Shown here piece by piece: positions 34,210 through 40,501 of a DNA stretch of 40,501 bases. Origin of the DNA: Holophagae bacterium (lineage in GTDB: Bacteria; Acidobacteriota; Thermoanaerobaculia; Thermoanaerobaculales; Sulfomarinibacteraceae); the NCBI GenBank assembly GCA_030618605.1, contig JAUXDC010000004.1:1-40501 (forward strand). The letters run 5' to 3'. The translations under genes and the position numbers were made by a program. The stretch's first letter is position 1. The number at the start of each line of letters is the position of its first letter. A model generated the notes under the pieces. That model did no database searches. It was given only the letters and a program-made list of their open reading frames with translations, and was not told the origin of the DNA.

Positions 34210-36336
34210 ATGAAAAAACTCGTAATATTGACCTTGGTAATTGTTTCTTTTGTTATCGGTGTGACTGTTGAGGCCGGTAAGCCCTTACCTTCGCCCGAAA
34301 GGAACGTTGTTGGATACGGTCAGGATTTGGTGATCGTTCCGGACCTCGGCGACGGCGTGCGCCTGGGGGGCGAATTGGTCTGGAGCGAAATCGTACAGAT
34401 CAAGGAGGCCACCTTCCTCAAGCCCCACATCGTAGATCTCAATCTTCGCGAGGGTGATTCCCTGGTCTTGCGGTCCCAAAGTGGCCGGGTGGTAGAGGTT
34501 CTGACGGGACGGGGACCCAATGACCTGGGCTCTTTTTGGGCGCTGTCGGCCTTTGGTGAGATTCTGCACCTTGAATTGCATCTGAGTCACGGCTACGCCA
34601 AGGCGCCCTTCACGATCGACCAGGTGATCGTTGGTGACGTCGACCTCTTCGGGACGGGAGATGAGCAGGGCGAAAGTATTTGTGCTCCGGCCGATTTCGA
34701 GGATGTTGTTTGCTACGACGGCGACCCGGGCAAATGGGCGACGGTGATGGCCTCGGTAGGTGTGATGTCGGTCGGCAGCAACCCGACGACGGGGGTGTGG
34801 TGCTCGGGCTCCAACGTTTCCCCCAACAACTACGTGATGACCAACTGGCATTGTGTGCCGGATGCCCAGCCGTGCACCAACGCCGAGTTCGTTTTCAAGT
34901 ACTACAACACCACCTGCGGCGGTTCGACGACGACACCGGATTGGGAGAGCTTCCATTGTGACCAGACGGTGGCCGAGTCGCCCTTCGTCGGCTGTGACGC
35001 CACGCTCTCCTCTCTCGATTTCACGTTGAGTTCGGTGATCGGCGACCCGGCGTCAACCTACGGCTGGGTGACGCCGGACTCCAACCCCCTGACCGACGGC
35101 GAGGCGATCTACATCGTGCAGCATCCGGATGGCAGACCTCATGAAATCACCCACGGTAGTGGCGCCGATGTCGACGTCGATGGGACCGTCCTGCGCTACT
35201 ACGACACCCTGGACACCGAGGGCGGTTCGTCGGGTTCCCCAATCTATCGTGAGTCGGACAACAAGATGATCGGCATCCATCACTGTGGCGGATGCGATAC
35301 GCCAGGTGTGGGGAACCGAGGCATGTTGATGTCGGACATCTATCCATTGATTCAAGAATTTCTGTGTTCGGCCGAGGTTGAGATCGTCCCCGCATCGTGG
35401 GAAGGGCTGGCCGAGGTTGACGGTAACGGCAATACGGTTATCGAGCCCGGTGAGACCTGGCAGTTCATCCCGAGAGTGACCAATACCGCGTGTGCAACCG
35501 AGGCGACCGCTGTGGCCGCCGACCTCCAGGCAGGGACGGCTTCCGCCGATATTTCGCTGGTTGGGGCGAACGCCGATTTTGGAACGGTGGCTGCGGGCAC
35601 GACGGCGCCTTCTTTTTCTCCGGTCCAATTCACCGTCGAACTCTCCGCGGCCTGTGGAGAGACGGTAGCGATCGATATGGTCAACCTGGTCGCGACGGGT
35701 GTCGGCCCATTTCCTGGCACGAACGACTATCTGACCAGGACCCTTGGTGAGCTGGTCTACACGACGGTCTTCCTCGAAGACTTCTCCGCCGGAATTCCCG
35801 CTGACTGGACGATCGTCGACGGCGGTTCGAGCACGGGAGGCGTTCACACCTGGACCGATACCAATCCCGGCAATCGTTCGCTGCCACTGACCGAGCCCTT
35901 TGCCATCATGGACTCTGACGAGGCCGGTAGCGGGGAAAGCCAGGACGAGGAATTGATCTCACCGGTGATTGATGTGACGGGTTTCGACAACGTCACCCTT
36001 CAGTTCAGTCATGACTTCAACTGGTATTCCGGCAGCACGGACGAACAGGCGGATGTTGATGTGCGTTCGACCGCCACCGGGGGCGCGTGGGTAACAGTCG
36101 CCAACTACTCGGGTGCGGACACTTCGGGGACTGTCACCGTGGATTTAACAGCTTATGCTGCAGTTGACCTGCAGCTCCGATTTCACTACTACGATGCATC
36201 ATTTGACTACTGGTGGGCCGTCGACGACATCTATCTACTGGGAGACAACGGTTTTGTCTGTGAACCCTACGGCGGACTTTTCTCGGATGGATTCGAGTCC
36301 GGAGATACGACGCTCTGGTATTGGGCCAGCCCTTGA
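34210..36336 (+). CDS. secreted trypsin-like serine protease with DGFESG tag
   Basis: 708 residues from the ATG at 34210, with GGAGG at the proper distance; the track start adds 23 spurious residues. Signal peptide KKLVILTLVIVSFVIGVTVEAG. The S1-type triad is complete: VMTNWHCVPD (H214), LDFTLSSVIG (Asp), EGGSSGSPIYRES (Ser). Cys residues near the active site probably form disulfides. A beta-sandwich module (about 385-520) and a jelly-roll/immune-inhibitor-like module (FLEDFSAGIPADWTIVDGG) follow. The C-terminus is CEPYGGLFSDGFESGDTTLWYWASP. Export and surface retention or release are expected. Confidence 0.88.
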   Translation: MKKLVILTLVIVSFVIGVTVEAGKPLPSPERNVVGYGQDLVIVPDLGDGVRLGGELVWSEIVQIKEATFLKPHIVDLNLREGDSLVLRSQSGRVVEVLTGRGPNDLGSFWALSAFGEILHLELHLSHGYAKAPFTIDQVIVGDVDLFGTGDEQGESICAPADFEDVVCYDGDPGKWATVMASVGVMSVGSNPTTGVWCSGSNVSPNNYVMTNWHCVPDAQPCTNAEFVFKYYNTTCGGSTTTPDWESFHCDQTVAESPFVGCDATLSSLDFTLSSVIGDPASTYGWVTPDSNPLTDGEAIYIVQHPDGRPHEITHGSGADVDVDGTVLRYYDTLDTEGGSSGSPIYRESDNKMIGIHHCGGCDTPGVGNRGMLMSDIYPLIQEFLCSAEVEIVPASWEGLAEVDGNGNTVIEPGETWQFIPRVTNTACATEATAVAADLQAGTASADISLVGANADFGTVAAGTTAPSFSPVQFTVELSAACGETVAIDMVNLVATGVGPFPGTNDYLTRTLGELVYTTVFLEDFSAGIPADWTIVDGGSSTGGVHTWTDTNPGNRSLPLTEPFAIMDSDEAGSGESQDEELISPVIDVTGFDNVTLQFSHDFNWYSGSTDEQADVDVRSTATGGAWVTVANYSGADTSGTVTVDLTAYAAVDLQLRFHYYDASFDYWWAVDDIYLLGDNGFVCEPYGGLFSDGFESGDTTLWYWASP

Positions 36337-36351
36337 TACACTGAGATCCGA

Positions 36352-36357
36352 TAGAAT
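36352..36357 (+). promoter_or_regulatory. possible -10 (TAGAAT) of the lipoprotein gene
   Basis: GATAGAATTC lies about 35 bases before the start, matching the TAGAAT hexamer seen upstream of other genes in the window. No good -35. Confidence 0.35.
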
Positions 36358-36391
36358 TCATTGCCCTACTGGGGAGTATGAGGAGACGATG

Positions 36392-36607
36392 ATGAAATTC
36401 ACGCGTTTGATGATGGCAGTGGCTTTGGTGGCGTTTCTCGGGGGCTGCGGCGGTACACCTCAGGAGGATGCTGCCGCCCCTGATACCGCTCAGGTTGCGG
36501 AACCAACCCCGGTATTCCAAGATGACTTCGAAAGCGGTGAGACCGAAGGTTGGACCGAGGGCGAAGAAGCTCAGGCCGACGAATCGGAAGAAGAGCCAAC
36601 AGAATAG
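36392..36607 (+). CDS. small lipoprotein carrying a DFESGETEGW motif
   Basis: 71 residues. It starts at ATG 36392 (MKFTRLMMAVALVAFLGGCGG) after AGGAG, with a second ATG at 36389. The lipobox FLGGC predicts lipid anchoring. The acidic mature part contains PVFQDDFESGETEGWTEGEEAQADESEEEPTE, where VFQDDFESGETEGW closely resembles the C-terminal tag (FxDGFESGDTxxW) of the neighbouring protease. No other family recognised. The ORF track shows it inside a longer frame (36155-36607). Confidence 0.75.
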   Translation: MKFTRLMMAVALVAFLGGCGGTPQEDAAAPDTAQVAEPTPVFQDDFESGETEGWTEGEEAQADESEEEPTE

Positions 36608-36674
36608 ACATGACGAGAAGCAGTCTTCAGGCACCAGGTTTCAGGTAACAACGCAGTGTGAGACACCGTTTGCG

Positions 36675-36709
36675 CCCTGCTCCCTGTGCCCTGTCACCTG
36701 TGCCCTTTG
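36675..36709. repeat. heptamer array at the nucleotidyltransferase stop
   Basis: CCCTGCT CCCTGTG CCCTGTC ACCTGTG CCCTTTG, period 7 bp, spanning the stop codon at 36694 of the minus-strand gene. Confidence 0.75.
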
Positions 36710-37941
36710 GCCCGCAACCACCGCCTGGCACCTGCAGGGCTCCGGACGTCCCGGCGGACGGTGGCGCGTTCGAGGTCTCTCAAGATTCGACCCAAGAGTG
36801 GTCCCGGTTCGACGCCGGTTTCGGTGGTGACCTCAGAGGCTTCGAGCAACGGCCTCGGTTCCAGGATGGCCGGAGCCGAACGGATCCACTGGCGCCACCA
36901 GCGTTGCCACGGCTGAGGGCGGCCGCCTCCGGCCATGTCATTTGCGGCCGCCAGTGCCAGGACCGTTGGAAAGGCGAGGCCGCACCGGGCGATGAATTCT
37001 CGTCGTTCAGCGGCTCCCGCCTGGACCGTTGCGCGGGCCTCGGCGTGGCGGGAGGCAGCGATGGCAACGTTTCGTGCGAGGTCTCTGGGCCAGGCGAAGG
37101 CGGCCAACGCTTTCGGTGAAATCACAGGCCAACCCGAGGCCAACCACCCAAGCGCCGCCTGAGCCCGATGATGTGCGACGGACGCCGGTATCGGTGGGGG
37201 AGAATTTCCGAACAGGTACGGCAGGGCATCCAATGAGGCCGTGAACGGTTCGGCTGTTGCTGAGGGTCGAGGGGCCGCCGGCCCCAGAAGACCCAGCGCC
37301 GCAGCCTCCTGGAGACCAACGCCGGCATGGGAGGCGTGAGCAAGGTTGAGTAATTCGGCGCCGACGCGTTCCCGGGGTGCGTCGGCCAGGATCGGCGCGA
37401 GGTCTGAGATCCAGCCACGGGTTTGGGGATCCATAGAGAAGCCGGCCAGTGTTGTCTGCAACCGAACGCCGCGGAGAAGACGAACGGGGTCGGTCGCAAG
37501 GTTGGCCTTGGAGATCGCACGGATTCTCCGGGCTGTGATGTCCTCGAGTCCTCTAGCCGGATCGACGAACGGGCCGTCCGGCAAGCGCCAGAAGAGGGCG
37601 TTGCAGGTGAAATCCCGGCGGAAGGCGTCTTTTTTAAGATCGCCGTTCACCATGGGCCATATTTCGACCTTGCATCTGGGCCCCGTGAGACGCCAGACGG
37701 CTTTTTCGGGCCTGCCGAGCAGGCGGGGCGTTGAGTCCCATGTGGCGCCCAACGTGCCGGCGACCTTCTGGGCTGCCTCAGCTCCAGGTACGACCAGATC
37801 GAGATCCGGCGGCTCCCTTCCCTGGGCCCGGTCTCGCACCCACCCGCCGACAACCCAGCACTCAACAGAACCGATGCGTTCGGCGATCTCGACGAGGTGT
37901 GGATCCGCACTGAGACGAGATTCTAAGGTCTGCCGTTTCAT
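36694..37941 (-). CDS. CCA-adding/poly(A) polymerase-type nucleotidyltransferase
   Basis: 415 residues. Class II nucleotidyltransferase head: CWVVGGWVRDRAQG, PDLDLVVPGAE (metal-binding Asp pair) and RRDFTCNALFWRLPDG. The neck region is typical: ATDPVRLLRGVRLQTTLAGFSMDPQTRGWI. It adds CCA to tRNA 3' ends or poly(A) tails to RNA; the tRNA-Ala here already encodes CCA, so repair or polyadenylation roles are possible. No HD domain is apparent. The last codons are within a heptamer array. It follows the subtilase gene by 23 bases on the same strand. Confidence 0.88.
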   Translation of the reverse strand: MKRQTLESRLSADPHLVEIAERIGSVECWVVGGWVRDRAQGREPPDLDLVVPGAEAAQKVAGTLGATWDSTPRLLGRPEKAVWRLTGPRCKVEIWPMVNGDLKKDAFRRDFTCNALFWRLPDGPFVDPARGLEDITARRIRAISKANLATDPVRLLRGVRLQTTLAGFSMDPQTRGWISDLAPILADAPRERVGAELLNLAHASHAGVGLQEAAALGLLGPAAPRPSATAEPFTASLDALPYLFGNSPPPIPASVAHHRAQAALGWLASGWPVISPKALAAFAWPRDLARNVAIAASRHAEARATVQAGAAERREFIARCGLAFPTVLALAAANDMAGGGRPQPWQRWWRQWIRSAPAILEPRPLLEASEVTTETGVEPGPLLGRILRDLERATVRRDVRSPAGARRWLRAKGHR

Positions 37942-37964
37942 GGCCCTTCAATATAGCTTGATTG

Positions 37965-40501
37965 TCATGGCGTAGCCCACCCCCACCGCGCGGTGTCACC
38001 ACTCTCAAATCCGTCGATGAACAGGAGGTCCGATTCGGCGCAACCCTGGATGACCACATCGTCGATGTACCACCCTTCGTGGCCTACAGAGGAATCCGTG
38101 CCGAGACGGAGGCGGAAACGAATGGTCTGGCCGGCATAGGCGTCCAGGTCAATGACCGATTCCAGCCAGTCCTGCGGGTCGCCGCACCAGGCATCCAGTC
38201 CTCCGAGGGGATTGCTGCCGTCATAGATCGGGCCATCGTAGGGGTCCGTGACGAGCTGAGCCACGAGTTGCGTCCAACTACCACCGGAGTCCGTCGATAT
38301 TTCGAGAATGCCGCCGTCGTAACACCCTCCGGATCGGTCCTCGATTTCCTGCCAGTTCCAGAATTGCAGGGTCAACGGGAGGGTTTCCGTGGGAAGGATG
38401 ATGTCTTCTGATTCCAACCACTGATCGGTGACTGTGTCGACATCGTCGGCGAAGAACGCCCAGGATCCACTGTGGACCCGGGCGCCGGAGAGCTGCCACG
38501 TATCGCCCGTGCCACCGTGAGTCCAGCCTGAGCCGGTCCCTGCCTCGAAGTCATCATCGAAATAGAGGACCGGGCTTGTGCCGAGGCCGCAATCTCCGGG
38601 CAGTGCGACCGTCACGAAGTCAAACGTGCCGGACCACGATCCGGTGCCGCAGCCGTTGTCGGCCTGGACCCGCCAGAAATACTGGGTATTGGACTGGAAA
38701 TCGGCGTCGGGCGTGAAGGTCGTTCCACCAATGCCGGTCTCATCCAGCGCAAGGGTGGCAAACGCCGCATCGGTTGCCGCCTGGAGGTGGTATGTCCCGG
38801 CCTGGTCGGCGTCCAACCACTCGAAGATCGGCCTGAGTGGTTGGTTGAGCGCGCCGTTGTTGGGGGTGACCAACGTCGGGATCGAAGGTGTGGCGTCAAA
38901 CAGATTGAGAGATACGGTGTCCGTATGAAAGCTGCTGGCCGACGTCCCCGAGACTTCGATGATGGAGGCCCCGGCGGAAGCGCTACCGGTCTGGCCGATC
39001 GTCATCACGGTCGAATTTCCGGGTGTCACCGGATTGGTGGTGAAATTGACTGTCGTTCCGGTAGGTTCCCCGGAGGCGGTCAGGGTGACGGGTTCCGAGA
39101 ATCCGAGAATCGATCCCACATCGACGCTGAAAACTCCGTCGGCCGGAGCACACACGTCGAGCGATGCCGGCGTGACGTTCAGGGTGAAATCCGGCTCTTC
39201 AGAGCAGTTGAAGCACACGATCGCAAAGTCTTGATCGGTGATGTCACCGGAGTAGGGCACGCCGTCGCCGGCGATGTTGGTGGCTCGAACCGTGATCGTC
39301 GCCTGGCCCCCAGGCGCCGCGACAAAGACGTTTTCCAGGTTATTGAGGACATCCGCGGCGCCTCCAGTGGTCGACCAGCCTGCGGAAAAATCATTGCCGA
39401 GATAGGTCGTTCCATCAGTCTCCACTTCCAGATCCAAATTGTTGACGAGAGCGGGATTTGCGCCGACGGCGCCAGGTGCATCCGACCAGGCAAGGCTGAT
39501 TCTGAGGGGTTGCCCCGGGTCGTTGATGCCGACTGTCATCGTCCATACTTCGCCGGTGCCGTCGAAGGTGGTCTCCTGGTCCTTGTAGACCATCAGAACC
39601 CCAGGTTGGATAGCATCGGTGACGTTGATCCTTCCCCAGCCTTCGTTGATGTTGGGGATATCCGGCGTGCCCATGTCGACTGCGCTGTTGACCAGCAGGG
39701 CCTTGGCCATGGCTGGGCTGGGGTTGCCGCCGCCGTGGAATCCGCGCCACCACTGGGTGATCAACACGATTGAACCCGAGGTATGGGGTGCGGCCATCGA
39801 GGTGCCGCTGCACCAAGAGTATATGCCGCTGGTGCCGGCGATTGCTGACGTGCATTGTGAAGCGCCACCTTGCCTGAGGGCCGAGGCAATGTCCGAGCCT
39901 GGAACGGCAATTGTCGGCACCCACCGTCCATCGACAGCCGGGCCGCGGCTCGAAAAGCTCGAAATGCTGTCGATATTGTCCCCGCCTCGGTAATTCAGGG
40001 TCGAGGCGGTGACAATGAGATTCTTGGCTTCTTTGGGCGAGGTCAGGCCGGAAGTTCCCGAATTGCCGGCCGAGAAGACCTCGATGAAGGGTTCCGCGGT
40101 ATCGGCCGTGTCGAAGTTTCCGTCCCGCACCATCAGGTCATGGGTGCGTTCCGAGGCCTGGTATCCGTGGAGGGTTCCTTCACTGGTGGTCCACGAGTTG
40201 TTGCCGCCGATTGCGCTGCCGAGAACGGCTTGTTTGCTGTGTTCTTGCCAGCCACCGGTTGGTGGCCAACCGGAACCGCACAGGGAGTTCATTGCGAAGA
40301 TGCTGTAGGAAGGCGCCATTCCCAAGCCGTACAGGAATCCGTCTGCATCGGCGTATCCGGCCGAGGCGTCTCCGCCCATGACCCCCGTTACATGAGTCCC
40401 ATGGCCGCCACTCGAGCAGTCATTTCCGGGTGGAGACGAGGGTGCGCCTGGGAAACTGTAGCCACCGACGATGTGGGCGTTGAGATCCGGGTGGGCGTAG
40501 T
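37965..40501 (-). CDS. secreted subtilase (S8 peptidase) with DGFESG tag, 5' end beyond the right edge
   Basis: The track ORF starts at an internal ATG (40379), but the frame stays open to the right edge: YAHPDLNAHIVGGYSF and CSSGGHGTHVTGVMGGD (catalytic His) lie upstream. FSAGNSG (oxyanion Asn) and CSGTSMAAPHTSGS (Ser) complete the core; the catalytic Asp is outside the window. After it come an immunoglobulin-like module, an FN3-like FEWLDADQAGTYHLQA module, and a jelly-roll domain (YFDDDFEAGTGSGWTHGG). The protein ends CAESDLLFIDGFESGDTARWGWATP. At least 845 residues. Extracellular proteolysis is expected. Confidence 0.92.
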   Translation of the reverse strand, partial: YAHPDLNAHIVGGYSFPGAPSSPPGNDCSSGGHGTHVTGVMGGDASAGYADADGFLYGLGMAPSYSIFAMNSLCGSGWPPTGGWQEHSKQAVLGSAIGGNNSWTTSEGTLHGYQASERTHDLMVRDGNFDTADTAEPFIEVFSAGNSGTSGLTSPKEAKNLIVTASTLNYRGGDNIDSISSFSSRGPAVDGRWVPTIAVPGSDIASALRQGGASQCTSAIAGTSGIYSWCSGTSMAAPHTSGSIVLITQWWRGFHGGGNPSPAMAKALLVNSAVDMGTPDIPNINEGWGRINVTDAIQPGVLMVYKDQETTFDGTGEVWTMTVGINDPGQPLRISLAWSDAPGAVGANPALVNNLDLEVETDGTTYLGNDFSAGWSTTGGAADVLNNLENVFVAAPGGQATITVRATNIAGDGVPYSGDITDQDFAIVCFNCSEEPDFTLNVTPASLDVCAPADGVFSVDVGSILGFSEPVTLTASGEPTGTTVNFTTNPVTPGNSTVMTIGQTGSASAGASIIEVSGTSASSFHTDTVSLNLFDATPSIPTLVTPNNGALNQPLRPIFEWLDADQAGTYHLQAATDAAFATLALDETGIGGTTFTPDADFQSNTQYFWRVQADNGCGTGSWSGTFDFVTVALPGDCGLGTSPVLYFDDDFEAGTGSGWTHGGTGDTWQLSGARVHSGSWAFFADDVDTVTDQWLESEDIILPTETLPLTLQFWNWQEIEDRSGGCYDGGILEISTDSGGSWTQLVAQLVTDPYDGPIYDGSNPLGGLDAWCGDPQDWLESVIDLDAYAGQTIRFRLRLGTDSSVGHEGWYIDDVVIQGCAESDLLFIDGFESGDTARWGWATP

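Noticed and set aside
36155-36391. N-terminal part of the 150-aa ORF ending at 36607
   Set aside because: Overlaps the protease 3' end; the lipoprotein starts at 36392 with its own ribosome-binding site and lipobox.

Overview
The window looks like chromosomal DNA of an uncultured, GC-rich, Gram-negative-type bacterium. I infer an Acidobacteriota relative (Thermoanaerobaculia-like). The reasons are a Ser/Thr kinase fused to a PD40/TolB-type propeller, signal-peptide beta-barrel proteins, a lone octaheme cytochrome, and large secreted hydrolases that share an 'F-x-DGFESGDT-x-x-W' C-terminus. No rRNA, phage module, transposase or CRISPR array is visible. The only RNA gene seen is tRNA-Ala(CGC).

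Layout. 1-4.5 kb: 5' part of a Ski2/Mtr4-like helicase (cut by the left edge), a divergent SGNH-type protein, an alpha/beta hydrolase and a secreted endonuclease I with a lamin-tail domain. 4.6-10.7 kb: housekeeping genes coaX and a pgsA-like CDP-alcohol phosphotransferase, an outer-membrane barrel, murA with an Asp in place of the catalytic Cys, holC, a tiny YccF-domain protein absent from the ORF track, a NicO/UreH-like membrane protein and a methyltransferase. 10.7-13 kb: an octaheme HAO-like cytochrome with a terminator and an FNR-like box, then a YoeB/YefM toxin-antitoxin pair with a TGTACA operator. 13.1-19.3 kb: a small barrel protein, a PLD-family protein, leuS, a TerB-like protein and a universal stress protein. 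19.4-23.2 kb: a kinase-propeller receptor translationally coupled to a 62-residue peptide and followed by a damaged radical SAM/SPASM gene. 23.3-28.1 kb: two small secreted proteins, a zinc-ribbon protein, and a two-gene signalling operon (receiver-PAS-histidine kinase followed by receiver-GGDEF-EAL). 28.5-31.4 kb: tRNA-Ala, purF and a CysQ-like nucleotidase. 31.4-40.5 kb: a secreted-protease region with a pseudoprotease, an intact paralogue transcribed divergently, a small lipoprotein, a CCA-adding-type enzyme, and a subtilase cut by the right edge.

The most interesting pattern is the shared C-terminal motif on four otherwise unrelated secreted hydrolases, with a related motif in a small lipoprotein. 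It looks like a sorting or anchoring tag. Other notable signals are the kinase/peptide/radical-SAM operon, the His-to-Tyr pseudoprotease next to an intact paralogue, the symmetrical and apparently leaderless murA/holC divergent promoters, and many intergenic short tandem arrays with a 7-bp period that often sit on stop codons. Functions are read from motifs only; no database search was run.
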